Shown: positions 9,316 through 18,069 of the stretch, one piece after another
Position numbering within the stretch: the stretch's first letter is position 1
Layout of the letters: each line of letters begins with the position of its first letter
Origin: Oxalobacter paraformigenes
GTDB taxonomy: Bacteria; Pseudomonadota; Gammaproteobacteria; Burkholderiales; Burkholderiaceae_D
Direction: 5' to 3'
Length of the DNA stretch: 64,000 nt
NCBI RefSeq assembly: GCF_000158475.2
Contig: NZ_KI392030.1
Span: 531,812-595,811 of the forward strand
Translations under genes and position numbers: made by a program
The notes under the pieces: model-generated
What the model saw: the letters and a program-made list of their open reading frames with translations, nothing else
Told to the model about the DNA's origin: nothing
Databases searched by the model: none

Positions 9316-9747
9316 ATGAACTTGAATAATTTGCAACCTGCTTTTGGCGCAAAACAGGCAAAACGTAGAGTTGGACGCGGTATCGGTAGCGGTTTGGGCA
9401 AAACAGCTGGCCGTGGTCACAAAGGCCAGAAATCAAGAGCGGGCGGTTTTCACAAAATCGGTTTTGAAGGCGGCCAGATGCCTTTGCAGCGCCGCTTGCC
9501 CAAACGCGGCTTTAAATCTCCGGCAGCCTTGACCCGTGCCGAAGTCCGTTTGTCCGATCTTGATAAACTGGGTGTGGAGGACATTGATCTGCTGGTATTG
9601 AAGCAGGCTGGTATCGTTTCGGGACTGGTTAAGAATGTTCGCGTTATTCTTTCCGGGGAAATCAATCGTAGCGTCAATCTGAATGGCCTTGTTGTTACCA
9701 AAGGCGCCAGAGCTGCTATTGAAAGCAAAGGCGGAAAAGTCGCTTAA
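9316..9747 (+). CDS. rplO: 50S ribosomal protein L15
   Basis: The 143-residue product has the Gly/Arg-rich N-terminal extension ([19 protein letters not shown] near residues 22-40) that threads through 23S rRNA. L15 is a late assembly protein of the 50S subunit. It precedes secY, as in nearly all bacteria. Confidence 0.97.
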   Translation: MNLNNLQPAFGAKQAKRRVGRGIGSGLGKTAGRGHKGQKSRAGGFHKIGFEGGQMPLQRRLPKRGFKSPAALTRAEVRLSDLDKLGVEDIDLLVLKQAGIVSGLVKNVRVILSGEINRSVNLNGLVVTKGARAAIESKGGKVA

Positions 9748-9773
9748 AGTAACACATATACAGAGGTATCCAG

Positions 9774-11108
9774 TTGGCAACGACATCTAGTTCAGCAAAA
9801 AACGCTACGGCAGGTTTCCCTTGGCGACGTCTGTTGTTTTTGCTTGGGGCATTGGTTGTATTCCGTATTGGTGCTCACATTCCTGTCCCTGGTATTGATT
9901 CTGAACAGCTGGCATTGCTGTTCAGGCAAAACCAGGGAGGTATTCTCGGCATGTTCAACATGTTCTCGGGTGGCGCGCTTTCACGGTTTACGGTTTTCGC
10001 CTTGGGTATCATGCCCTATATCTCGGCCTCCATTATCATGCAGATGCTGGGAATTGTTTCCCCGCAAATTGATGCCTTGAAAAAGGAAGGAGAAGCAGGC
10101 AGAAGAAAGATGACGCAATATACGCGTTATGGAACGCTTGTGCTTGCCGCTTTCCAGGGGCTTGGGATTGCTGTTGCGCTTGAATCGCAACCCGGTCTGG
10201 TTATCGATCCGGGTCTCGCTTTCCGGTTCACTGCGGTTGTCACACTGGTTACCGGAACCATGTTCCTGATGTGGCTGGGTGAACAGATAACGGAAAGAGG
10301 TTTGGGTAACGGCATTTCCATGATCATTTTTGCAGGTATTGCCGCAGGATTGCCGAATGCGATTGGAGGCCTTGTAGAGCTGGTACGTACCGGTTCGATG
10401 AATACGCTGACTGCGCTGATTATCTGTGTCATTGTTGCTATCGTTACTTTCCTGGTGGTTTTTATCGAGAGCGGACAGCGCAGGATACTTGTCAATTATG
10501 CCAAGCGTCAGGTGGGTAACAAGATCTATGGCGGACAAAGCAGTTTTTTGCCGTTGAAAGTGAATATGGCAGGCGTTATTCCTCCGATTTTTGCTTCATC
10601 AATCATTTTGTTTCCCGCTACCATTGCCGGGTGGTTCGCTACCGGTGCCGAGTCGGATAATGTTTTCATTCGTTTTCTGAAAGATTTATCCGCTTCTCTG
10701 GCTCCCGGTGAACCGGTTCATGCGATTCTGTATGCTGCAGCGATTATATTTTTCTGTTTTTTCTATACGGCGCTGGTATTCAATAGCCGTGAAACGGCGG
10801 ATAACCTGAAAAAAAGCGGCGCTTTTATTCCCGGTATCCGTCCTGGTGAACAAACGGCAAAATATATCGATAAAATTTTAATGAGATTGACACTTGCTGG
10901 TGCGATTTATGTTACATTAATCTGTTTACTGCCAGAATTTCTGGTGGCGCGTTGGCAAGTTCCATTTTACTTTGGCGGTACTTCCCTGCTGATTATCGTT
11001 GTGGTGACGATGGATTTCATGGCTCAGATCCAGAATTACATTATGTCGCAGCAATATGATTCTCTGCTAAAGAAGGCAAATTTCAAGAGCAACAGTTTAC
11101 CGCGTTAA
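9774..11108 (+). CDS. secY: Protein translocase subunit SecY
   Basis: The 444-residue membrane protein has ten hydrophobic segments and the SecY signature regions [10 protein letters not shown] and [13 protein letters not shown]. It forms the channel of the SecYEG translocon for secreted and membrane proteins. The best start is a TTG at 9774 with an AGAGG ribosome-binding site seven bases before it, giving [10 protein letters not shown]. Genes for SecE and SecG are elsewhere. It is co-transcribed with the ribosomal proteins. Confidence 0.97.
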   Translation: MATTSSSAKNATAGFPWRRLLFLLGALVVFRIGAHIPVPGIDSEQLALLFRQNQGGILGMFNMFSGGALSRFTVFALGIMPYISASIIMQMLGIVSPQIDALKKEGEAGRRKMTQYTRYGTLVLAAFQGLGIAVALESQPGLVIDPGLAFRFTAVVTLVTGTMFLMWLGEQITERGLGNGISMIIFAGIAAGLPNAIGGLVELVRTGSMNTLTALIICVIVAIVTFLVVFIESGQRRILVNYAKRQVGNKIYGGQSSFLPLKVNMAGVIPPIFASSIILFPATIAGWFATGAESDNVFIRFLKDLSASLAPGEPVHAILYAAAIIFFCFFYTALVFNSRETADNLKKSGAFIPGIRPGEQTAKYIDKILMRLTLAGAIYVTLICLLPEFLVARWQVPFYFGGTSLLIIVVVTMDFMAQIQNYIMSQQYDSLLKKANFKSNSLPR

Positions 11109-11132
11109 TATCACATAAAAGACATTTATTTT

Positions 11133-11351
11133 ATGGCTAAAGATGACGTTATCCAGATGCAGGGCGAGATTGTCGATAACTTGCCTAATGCGACTTTTCG
11201 CGTGAAGCTGGAAAATGGACATATGGTTCTTGGGCACATATCGGGAAAGATGCGTATGAATTACATTCGTATTCTTCCCGGTGACAAGGTAACGGTCGAG
11301 TTGACTCCTTATGATTTAAGTCGGGCTCGTATTGTTTTCAGAACAAAATAG
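11133..11351 (+). CDS. infA: Translation initiation factor IF-1
   Basis: The 72-residue protein is an S1/OB-fold domain starting [13 protein letters not shown] and containing the conserved [20 protein letters not shown]-1 binds the A site of the 30S subunit during initiation. The location between secY and rpmJ is typical of betaproteobacteria and unlike E. coli. Many betaproteobacteria carry a second infA elsewhere. Confidence 0.97.
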   Translation: MAKDDVIQMQGEIVDNLPNATFRVKLENGHMVLGHISGKMRMNYIRILPGDKVTVELTPYDLSRARIVFRTK

Positions 11352-11385
11352 CTGAATTCAATATTTTGTTAAAAAGAGGGTAAAA

Positions 11386-11499
11386 ATGAAGGTTCAGGCA
11401 TCAGTCAAGCGGATCTGCCGCAACTGCAAAATCATTAAAAGAAAGGGCGTGGTACGAGTTATTTGTACCGAAGCACGCCACAAACAAAGACAAGGTTAA
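11386..11499 (+). CDS. rpmJ: 50S ribosomal protein L36
   Basis: A 37-codon gene reading [14 protein letters not shown] and onward. The three cysteines (C11, C14, C27) and His32 form the zinc-ribbon ligands, so this is the zinc-binding form of L36. An AAGAGGG ribosome-binding site is at the right distance. It is the last-assembling small protein of the 50S subunit. Confidence 0.96.
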   Translation: MKVQASVKRICRNCKIIKRKGVVRVICTEARHKQRQG

Positions 11500-11524
11500 T
11501 TAACGTCAATTTAGGACAGAACGA

Positions 11525-11890
11525 ATGGCACGTATTGCAGGGGTAAATATTCCCAACCATCAACACATTGTCATTGGCCTGACGGCTATCTACGGTATTG
11601 GACGACCGCGTGCAGAGGATATCTGCGCAGCAACCGGAGTCGCCCCTACCAAGAAAGTCAAGGATCTGGATGACAGCGAACTTGAAAAACTCCGCGAAGA
11701 AATCGATAAGTTCGTTATCGAAGGCGATTTGCGTCGCGAAGTTTCCATGAGCATCAAGCGATTGATGGATTTGGGTTGTTATCGTGGTTTGCGTCATCGC
11801 AGGGGCTTGCCTGTCAGGGGCCAACGTACACGTACAAATGCGCGAACCAGAAAAGGTCCACGTAAGGCCGCTCAATCATTGAAGAAATAA
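11525..11890 (+). CDS. rpsM: 30S ribosomal protein S13
   Basis: This 121-residue protein starts [20 protein letters not shown] and ends in the basic tail [15 protein letters not shown] that contacts P-site tRNA. S13 bridges the 30S head to L5. It opens the alpha-operon block (rpsM-rpsK-rpsD-rpoA-rplQ). Confidence 0.97.
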   Translation: MARIAGVNIPNHQHIVIGLTAIYGIGRPRAEDICAATGVAPTKKVKDLDDSELEKLREEIDKFVIEGDLRREVSMSIKRLMDLGCYRGLRHRRGLPVRGQRTRTNARTRKGPRKAAQSLKK

Positions 11891-11935
11891 TGCAAACACA
11901 GGTTGTTTGAATAGTAGACGGATCGAGGAAATTTT

Positions 11936-12337
11936 ATGGCAAAAGCATCGAATAGTGCAGCAGCTCGCGTGCGCAAGAAGGTGAAGAGAAACATTGCAGA
12001 AGGTGTTGCACATGTGCATGCTTCTTTTAACAATACCATCATTACCATTACTGACCGCCAGGGCAATGCGTTGACTTGGGCAACATCGGGGGGCGCAGGT
12101 TTCAAAGGCTCGCGCAAATCCACTCCATTTGCCGCACAGGTAGCCGCAGAAGCTGCCGGAAAAGTGGCGATCGAATATGGCATCAAGAATCTGGAAGTCA
12201 AAATCAAGGGGCCGGGACCGGGTCGCGAATCCGCTGTCCGCGCTCTGAACGGTTTGGGCATTCGCATTACGCAGATCCAGGACATTACGCCGATTCCACA
12301 TAATGGCTGTCGTCCCCCAAAACGTCGTCGTATTTGA
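11936..12337 (+). CDS. rpsK: 30S ribosomal protein S11
   Basis: The 133-residue protein has the core [18 protein letters not shown] and the conserved ending [13 protein letters not shown]11 forms the platform near the mRNA exit and the E site. A CGAGG ribosome-binding site precedes the ATG. The gap to rpsD holds two hairpins. Confidence 0.97.
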   Translation: MAKASNSAAARVRKKVKRNIAEGVAHVHASFNNTIITITDRQGNALTWATSGGAGFKGSRKSTPFAAQVAAEAAGKVAIEYGIKNLEVKIKGPGPGRESAVRALNGLGIRITQIQDITPIPHNGCRPPKRRRI

Positions 12338-12362
12338 TTTGCAGAAAATGAAGACCACTGTT

Positions 12363-12400
12363 ATACCGCATGTGGTATGACTTGCGCCTGATTTGAGGCG
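12363..12400 (+). repeat. Paired hairpins upstream of rpsD
   Basis: The first hairpin uses ATACC (12363-12367) with GGTAT (12374-12378). The second uses CGCCT (12385-12389) with AGGCG (12396-12400). Each has a 6-nt loop. They lie 27-64 nt before the rpsD GTG start and may form a leader structure for S4 autoregulation; this is inference. Confidence 0.45.
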
Positions 12401-12426
12401 TCAATTAACGGATAAAAGGAAATATT

Positions 12427-13050
12427 GTGGCACGTTATATCGGACCAAAAGCTAAGCTTTCCCGTCGTGAAGGCACCGACTTATTTCTCAAGAGCGCGAG
12501 ACGTTCTCTTGATTCAAAATGCAAACTGGATGTCAAACCCGGCCAGCACGGCATGAAATCGGGTGCGCGTACTTCTGATTACGGTAATCAGTTACGTGAA
12601 AAACAAAAAGTCAAGCGCATGTACGGCATTCTGGAAAAACAGTTCCGCCGTTATTTCGCTGAGGCGGAACGCAGAAAGGGCAATACGGGTGATAACCTGA
12701 TGCAACTCTTGGAAAGCCGTCTCGACAATGTCGTTTATCGTATGGGATTCGGTTCTACCCGTGCTGAAAGCCGCCAACTTGTCAGCCATCAGGCGCTGAT
12801 GGTCAATGGCAAGGTCGTTAATATCCCGTCTTATCTGGTCAAACCGGAAGATGTTATTACGATCCGCGAAAAAGCCAAAAAACAGAACCGTATTGTCGAA
12901 TCTCTGTCTCTGGCCGAACAGATCGGTCTTGCCGACTGGGTTTCGGTAGATTCAAAAAAAATGGAAGGCGTTTTCAAACGCGTTCCGGATCGCAGCGAAT
13001 TTGCAAACGATGTCAATGAATCGCTGATCATCGAATTGTATTCACGTTAA
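12427..13050 (+). CDS. rpsD: 30S ribosomal protein S4
   Basis: The 207-residue product starts at a GTG with [21 protein letters not shown], the betaproteobacterial form of S4. The S4 RNA-binding domain spans about residues 97-160 ([17 protein letters not shown]). S4 starts assembly of the 5' domain of 16S rRNA, influences decoding accuracy, and in E. coli represses the alpha operon. The use of GTG and the preceding hairpins are consistent with controlled translation. Confidence 0.97.
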   Translation: MARYIGPKAKLSRREGTDLFLKSARRSLDSKCKLDVKPGQHGMKSGARTSDYGNQLREKQKVKRMYGILEKQFRRYFAEAERRKGNTGDNLMQLLESRLDNVVYRMGFGSTRAESRQLVSHQALMVNGKVVNIPSYLVKPEDVITIREKAKKQNRIVESLSLAEQIGLADWVSVDSKKMEGVFKRVPDRSEFANDVNESLIIELYSR

Positions 13051-13116
13051 TTCCGCATTACCAGTGCCATCAGCCTTATTGGTGTAACGAGCCAAGGGTA
13101 TTGAAAAGGACATACT

Positions 13117-14094
13117 ATGCAAAACAATTTTCTCAAACCGCGCATTATCAACGTCGAATCGCTAGGCGGCGGTCGTTCCATTGTTGAGATGGAACCGTTC
13201 GAGCGCGGTTATGGACACACGCTCGGTAATGCGTTAAGACGTGTGCTTCTGTCTTCCATGACCGGTTATGCGCCCACAGAAGTGACCATTGCCGGTGTCG
13301 TTCACGAGTATTCGACTCTGGACGGCGTTCAGGAAGATGTTGTCGATCTTCTCCTGAACCTGAAAGGGGTCGTCTTCAAGTTACACAATCGCGATGTCAT
13401 TACGCTGACCCTGAAAAAATCGGGGCCAGGTATCGTCACCGCCGCCGATATTGAATTGCCGCATGACGTGGAAATTATCAACCCTGATCATGTCATTGCC
13501 AACCTGGCGGATAACGGCAAACTTGATATGCAGATCAAGGTTGAAAAAGGTCGAGGATACGTGCCGGGGAATGTGAGAAGACTTTCCGAAGATGCGAACA
13601 AGACTATCGGGCGCATTATTCTGGATGCCTCTTTTTCGCCTGTCCGCCGTGTGTCTTACGCAGTTGAATCCGCCCGCGTGGAACAACGTACCGATCTGGA
13701 CAAGCTGATTATCAATATCGAAACCAATGGCGTCATTACGGCTGAAGAAGCCATTCGCCAGTCTGCCCGTATTCTGGTCGATCAGTTAAGCGTATTCGCT
13801 GCGCTCGAAGGAACGGAAACGACTTCTGAAGCATTGACGCAGGTCCCGGCAGTCGATCCTATTTTGCTGCGTCCGGTTGATGATCTGGAGTTGACAGTCC
13901 GTTCGGCAAATTGTCTGAAAGCAGAAAACATCAACTACATTGGCGATCTTATCCAGCGTAGTGAAAACGAGTTGCTGAAAACGCCGAATCTGGGCCGCAA
14001 GTCTTTGAATGAAATCAAGGAAGTACTGGCTTCCCGCGGGTTGACCCTGGGAATGCGTCTGGACAACTGGCCGCCTGCAGGATTCGAAAAATAA
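13117..14094 (+). CDS. rpoA: RNA polymerase alpha subunit
   Basis: The 325-residue protein has the N-terminal assembly domain ([18 protein letters not shown] near residues 28-45) and the C-terminal domain (about 245-325) with helix-hairpin-helix segments that bind UP elements and activators. It dimerises to start RNA polymerase assembly. The A/T-rich stretch around the rRNA promoters at the window's end is a possible target of this domain. Confidence 0.98.
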   Translation: MQNNFLKPRIINVESLGGGRSIVEMEPFERGYGHTLGNALRRVLLSSMTGYAPTEVTIAGVVHEYSTLDGVQEDVVDLLLNLKGVVFKLHNRDVITLTLKKSGPGIVTAADIELPHDVEIINPDHVIANLADNGKLDMQIKVEKGRGYVPGNVRRLSEDANKTIGRIILDASFSPVRRVSYAVESARVEQRTDLDKLIINIETNGVITAEEAIRQSARILVDQLSVFAALEGTETTSEALTQVPAVDPILLRPVDDLELTVRSANCLKAENINYIGDLIQRSENELLKTPNLGRKSLNEIKEVLASRGLTLGMRLDNWPPAGFEK

Positions 14095-14170
14095 TTTTTT
14101 AACGACATTACCGGCCCGCAGTTTTGACTGATAGAAGAGCCGGATTGACAAGATTTATAAGGAAACTATC

Positions 14171-14560
14171 ATGCGTCATCGTCATGGTTTGAGAAAACTG
14201 AACCGTACATCGTCTCATCGTCTTGCAATGCTTCGCAATATGACAGTCTCTCTGTTGCGTCATGAAGCGATCAAGACGACTCTGCCGAAAGCCAAGGAAT
14301 TGCGTCGTGTTGTCGAACCGATTATCACCTTGGGCAAAACCGATACCGTGGCAAACAAGCGGCTGGCCTTTAACAGGCTGCGCGATCGGGAAATTGTGGT
14401 GAAACTGTTCAATGAACTGGGACCGCGATTTGCCAATCGTAACGGTGGTTATCTTCGCATTCTGAAGATGGGCTTCCGGGCAGGCGACAACGCTCCTATG
14501 GCTTATGTTGAACTGATGGACAGACCGGAAGAAGAGAAAACGGAAGCGAATGCCAAGTAA
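14171..14560 (+). CDS. rplQ: 50S ribosomal protein L17
   Basis: The 129-residue protein starts [17 protein letters not shown], diagnostic for L17. It lies near the tunnel exit. It is the last gene of the ribosomal superoperon and is followed by a strong terminator. Confidence 0.97.
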   Translation: MRHRHGLRKLNRTSSHRLAMLRNMTVSLLRHEAIKTTLPKAKELRRVVEPIITLGKTDTVANKRLAFNRLRDREIVVKLFNELGPRFANRNGGYLRILKMGFRAGDNAPMAYVELMDRPEEEKTEANAK

Positions 14561-14582
14561 AGCGGGCACGTATCCCATTATG

Positions 14583-14609
14583 AAGGCCGGAGAAATCCGG
14601 CCTTTTTTG
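14583..14609 (+). terminator. Rho-independent terminator after rplQ
   Basis: GGCCGG (14585-14590) pairs with CCGGCC (14597-14602) around a 6-nt loop, flanked by AA before and six T residues after. This is a textbook terminator closing the S10-spc-alpha superoperon. Confidence 0.92.
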
Positions 14610-14674
14610 TTACGGAACGGCAGAGGTTTCTCCGGCTACAATGTGAAGTATATTTACGTGTCGGAGAAGAGGGA

Positions 14675-14992
14675 ATGAAAGAACAGATTTTTATTTTTTG
14701 TACAGTCCCGGACGCGGGTACGGCCAGCACAATCGGAAAAACCATTGTCGAGAAAAAGCTGGCTGCCTGTGTCAGCTGGGGTTCTGCAGTACATTCGGTT
14801 TACCGATGGGATGGCAGGATCGAAGAAGCTGACGAGCTGAATTTGACGATCAAAACAGTTCGCGAAAAGTATAAGGACGTAGAAGAACTGATTTTATCGC
14901 TTCATCCTTATGAATTGCCTGAAATTGTTTCTGTACCCGTTCTGGATGGTCTCGAGCCTTACCTGGAATGGATCAGGCAGGGAACTTGTTAA
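14675..14992 (+). CDS. cutA: Divalent-cation tolerance protein CutA
   Basis: The 105-residue protein has the CutA core: FCTVPDAGTASTIGKTIVEKKLAAC near the N terminus in two parts, then VHSVYRWDGRIEE. CutA proteins are small trimers related in fold to PII proteins. E. coli CutA was linked to copper tolerance, but the general role is unsettled. In many Burkholderiales cutA follows rplQ and is followed by dsbD; here the next gene is convergent and unrelated. Six bases separate the two stops. Confidence 0.93.
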   Translation: MKEQIFIFCTVPDAGTASTIGKTIVEKKLAACVSWGSAVHSVYRWDGRIEEADELNLTIKTVREKYKDVEELILSLHPYELPEIVSVPVLDGLEPYLEWIRQGTC

Positions 14993-14998
14993 GGAGTG

Positions 14999-15625
14999 CT
15001 AGAGCCAGGAGGAAAAAGACAGAAAAATGCCGACTACCAGGGGAATGGAAAAATTGTCGTCCAGATGGATCCGGTTTTCAAATATCTCGGCAAAGGTCGC
15101 CACAGTTACCCCTATCAGCCCAAAGATCAGAAAAAGGGGTGATTGCGAAAAGTTCAGATAAAAAAAGAGAAGAACACTGGCAGAAAACAGCCAGAAGGCC
15201 AGGCTGCCTTCAATGCTTTTTGTCCCCATGTTGATTTTATGTCTGCCCAGCTTGCGGCCCACCAGGGCAGCACACGTATCGCCAATAAGCATGATGGAAA
15301 GAGCGGTCATTGCAATAACTTTGGGAAAGAGAACCGTAACCATCAATGCCGCTGCAATAACGTAGGGAGCACCGCTTAACCGAAATCGTGCCTGTGTTTC
15401 CTTTTCGCGCAATATCCTGTTAAAAAGGCTGCCGTAAGTCAGGGTAAAGAAACGCCACTGCCTGTGATTGCCGTATTCGATGAAAATAATCGAAAATAGC
15501 AGTAAAGCGAATAAAGCGATGTTGAAGCAAGCAGGGAAAAGGCCGATAGAAACAACCATCCAGAGCGAGCTCAAGTGAATGATCTTGCGGAGAACTTCAT
15601 GCCCGTATGAAATCTGTCTGGTCAT
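14999..15625 (-). CDS. Dolichol-kinase/phosphatidate cytidylyltransferase-family membrane protein
   Basis: The 208-residue product has about six hydrophobic segments. The motif MLIGDTCAALVGRKLGR (about 122-138), followed by GTKSIEGSLAF, matches the SEC59/DGK1/VTE5 family (COG0170), CTP-dependent lipid-alcohol kinases or related cytidylyltransferases. The likely substrate is a membrane lipid alcohol such as diacylglycerol or a polyprenol; the sequence does not decide which. It lies 45 bp behind engB on the same strand and may share its transcript. This family is patchy in betaproteobacteria, so transfer is possible. Confidence 0.75.
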   Translation of the reverse strand: MTRQISYGHEVLRKIIHLSSLWMVVSIGLFPACFNIALFALLLFSIIFIEYGNHRQWRFFTLTYGSLFNRILREKETQARFRLSGAPYVIAAALMVTVLFPKVIAMTALSIMLIGDTCAALVGRKLGRHKINMGTKSIEGSLAFWLFSASVLLFFYLNFSQSPLFLIFGLIGVTVATFAEIFENRIHLDDNFSIPLVVGIFLSFSSWL

Positions 15626-15670
15626 TTGAAACGGTTATCATGTTTTAAGTGGCAGATTGCGGCGTGCTGC

Positions 15671-16351
15671 TTAGACAGGGTCGGTATTTTCCGGTTGGCC
15701 GGCCAGATTCAGAATAAAAGCAGTCGCTTCTTTCAGACCTGTTCGTTTTGTTGAAGAAAAGAGTTGGGCAGAAAAAGGAAAAGGATGTCCATTTTCATCA
15801 ATGTAACTCCTGAGAATGGTATCCACTTGTTTAAGGGCTTCGCTGGATTCGCGGCGGTTCAGTTTGTCCGCTTTGGTCAGCAGACAGTGGATTGGCTTTC
15901 CGGTCACGGCAAACCATTCCAGCAAACTGACATCCAGCGGCTGAAAAGGATGTCTTGAATCCATGACGAGGATCAGACCACTTAATTGCGGGCGAGTTAT
16001 CAGATAATCGCTCAGGAGTTTCTGCCAATGTTCTTTGGCGGTACCCGATATTTGTGCGTATCCGTATCCAGGCAAATCCACCAGAAAAAGTTCAACTTTG
16101 TTTTCATCGACAGGATCGTGCCTGTGCTGGGCCACATGGGCTCCTCCTATCGAAAAGAAATTGATATGCTGGGTACGGCCCGGCGTTCTCGACGCATAGG
16201 CAAGATTTTTCTGATTGCACAAAGTATTGATGGCCGACGATTTGCCTGCATTGGATCTGCCGACAAAAGCGATTTCAGGCACGTTTAACCGGGGCAAGTC
16301 CCGTAAATGATTTGCCGTTCTGAAAAAGCGCGCCTGCCAGAGTTTGGACAT
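15671..16351 (-). CDS. engB: Ribosome biogenesis GTP-binding protein EngB (YsxC/YihA)
   Basis: Translation from the ATG at 16351 gives 226 residues starting [21 protein letters not shown] site lies five bases before it; a longer frame to 16384 is rejected. The GTPase motifs are clear: G1 GRSNAGKSS (31-39), G3 DLPGYGYA, G4 TKADKL. EngB is a TRAFAC-class GTPase needed for late 50S assembly. It lies 60 bp behind lysA on the same strand. Confidence 0.95.
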   Translation of the reverse strand: MSKLWQARFFRTANHLRDLPRLNVPEIAFVGRSNAGKSSAINTLCNQKNLAYASRTPGRTQHINFFSIGGAHVAQHRHDPVDENKVELFLVDLPGYGYAQISGTAKEHWQKLLSDYLITRPQLSGLILVMDSRHPFQPLDVSLLEWFAVTGKPIHCLLTKADKLNRRESSEALKQVDTILRSYIDENGHPFPFSAQLFSSTKRTGLKEATAFILNLAGQPENTDPV

Positions 16352-16411
16352 GTGGTCTCCGGATAAAGGGAATTCGTGCACCATACCGATAGATTAACGG
16401 TTCCCGGTATA

Positions 16412-17707
16412 TTAAGATACGATGGTTTCGAGAGCGTAAAGTTCTTCCGCGCGTTCTCTTTGCCGAATCAGATGTACCTGTCCATTATCGACAAGAACTT
16501 CCGCTGCACGGCCCCGGGTATTATAGTTGGAAGCCATGGCCATACCGTATGCGCCGGCACTCATGACCGCGAGGTAATCGTCCGCTTCGATGGAAAGTTT
16601 TCTCTGGCGTGCCAGCCAGTCTCCCGATTCGCAGACAGGTCCTACGACGTCGTAAGTCAAAGCGGAACCGTTTCTTTTCACGACCGGTAAAACTGTATGC
16701 CATGCTTCGTAAAGGGACGGCCTCATCAGATCGTTCATAGCCGCGTCGACGATAGCGAAATGTTTGTCCGAATTGGTTTTCAGATATTGGACTTGCGTGA
16801 GCAGCAAGCCGGCATTGCCGGAGATGGAACGTCCCGGTTCGAACATTATGGCAAGCGGTTTGCCGGGATAGTTGGCATTTTTCCATTCCCCTATTTTCCG
16901 AAAGAGCCTGGAAAGGTACTCTGGAACGGCAACCGGTTCTTCATTGTCATACGTAATCCCAATACCACCGCCGATATCGATATGTTGCAGTTCGATGTTT
17001 CTTTGTGCCAGTTGGTCGTAAAGGCCGATCAGTTTATCCAGCGCTTCAAGAAGAGGGGAGTCGTCCAGCAATTGGGAGCCAATGTGGCAGTCGATTCCGG
17101 TAACATCGATATGGGTCATTTTTGAAGCTTGCTCATAGCAGGACAGGGCTTCCTCAAATGGAATGCCGAATTTGTTTTCTTTCAGCCCGGTCGAGATATA
17201 AGGATGAGTCTTTGGATCGACATCAGGATTGACGCGGAAAGAAATTCTGGCTTTTTTGCCCATTTCCGACGCGATGCGATTGATTCGCTGCAATTCGGCA
17301 AAAGATTCGACATTAAAGCAGAGAATATCGTGTTTCAAGGCAAGGCTTATTTCTTCTGTTGTCTTGCCGACGCCGGAGAAGATCACTTTCCTAGGGTCAC
17401 AGCCGGCAGCGATAACACGCAAAAGTTCGCCACCCGATACGATATCGAAACCGGCGCCTTCCCGGCCCAGAATATTCAGGATCGCCAGGTTGGAATTGGA
17501 TTTGACCGAATAGCAAACCAGAGAGTGAATATCATCTGTTTCATGCCGTTTGCAAGTATCGGCATATTGATGGAAATGCTCAATCAGCGCTGTTTTGGAA
17601 TAAACGTAAAGCGGTGTTCCGAATTGGGCGGCCAGTTTGTCAAGCGGTACGCCATCGACAGTCAATACATCGTTTTGATAAATGAAATGTTGGGCTGCTG
17701 TTTTCAT
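16412..17707 (-). CDS. lysA: Diaminopimelate decarboxylase
   Basis: The enzyme makes L-lysine from meso-diaminopimelate and CO2 release, using pyridoxal phosphate. The PLP lysine is in CYSVKSNSN near residue 70; the glycine-rich PLP phosphate site GGGIGITYDN and the CESGDW motif with the catalytic cysteine are present. The product is 431 residues from the ATG at 17707. A TTG at 17716, overlapping the lptM stop as TTGA, is an alternative start. It follows lptM directly, the standard pair in betaproteobacteria. Confidence 0.95.
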   Translation of the reverse strand: MKTAAQHFIYQNDVLTVDGVPLDKLAAQFGTPLYVYSKTALIEHFHQYADTCKRHETDDIHSLVCYSVKSNSNLAILNILGREGAGFDIVSGGELLRVIAAGCDPRKVIFSGVGKTTEEISLALKHDILCFNVESFAELQRINRIASEMGKKARISFRVNPDVDPKTHPYISTGLKENKFGIPFEEALSCYEQASKMTHIDVTGIDCHIGSQLLDDSPLLEALDKLIGLYDQLAQRNIELQHIDIGGGIGITYDNEEPVAVPEYLSRLFRKIGEWKNANYPGKPLAIMFEPGRSISGNAGLLLTQVQYLKTNSDKHFAIVDAAMNDLMRPSLYEAWHTVLPVVKRNGSALTYDVVGPVCESGDWLARQRKLSIEADDYLAVMSAGAYGMAMASNYNTRGRAAEVLVDNGQVHLIRQRERAEELYALETIVS

Positions 17708-17712
17708 CGTAT

Positions 17713-17940
17713 TCAAGGTAATGTCGGCAAGCTGCCGGGAAGAATGCCCAGAGGCGCTCTTTCCGACTCGGGTTCATCGGTTTCAGGTTCAGGGAAAGTC
17801 TGTGGTGTTACCGGCCTCGGCGTCGTATCCGAGGGAGGCAGTATCAGCGGTCCCTTCTGGCCACAGGCACACAGATTCATACAAAAGAAAATGGCGGACA
17901 ACAAGGAGAAACTCCATTTCGCCAGTCGGAAAAGTCGCAT
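17713..17940 (-). CDS. lptM: Small lipoprotein LptM (YifL-like)
   Basis: The 75-residue product from the ATG at 17940 starts MRLFRLAKWSF, has a hydrophobic signal and the lipobox LCAC, then the family signature CGQKGPLILPP. The GGGGA at the correct distance supports this start over one six bases earlier. E. coli LptM helps the LPS translocon LptD/E to mature in the outer membrane. The rest of the protein is rich in Pro, Glu and Thr and probably disordered. In many betaproteobacteria cyaY lies next to it; none is seen here. Confidence 0.88.
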   Translation of the reverse strand: MRLFRLAKWSFSLLSAIFFCMNLCACGQKGPLILPPSDTTPRPVTPQTFPEPETDEPESERAPLGILPGSLPTLP

Positions 17941-18008
17941 TTGCATTCCCCGGTTATTGAAAGACTGTACTATTGATTGCGCAGTGTAACATGTCACAAG
18001 GAACTGAT

Positions 18009-18047
18009 CGAATGTCGATATGACCTTCAATCCACAGCTGACATTCG
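18009..18047. repeat. Inverted repeat between mrcA and lptM
   Basis: CGAATGTC at 18009-18016 and GACATTCG at 18040-18047 form an 8-bp perfect inverted repeat with a 23-nt loop. There is no T tract on either side, so it is not a clear terminator. Confidence 0.4.
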
Positions 18048-18069
18048 ACGGGCGAAAATTTTTCAATGA

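Noticed and set aside
17129..17989. A 286-codon open frame on the + strand
   Set aside because: It is antisense to lysA and lptM and shows no domain.
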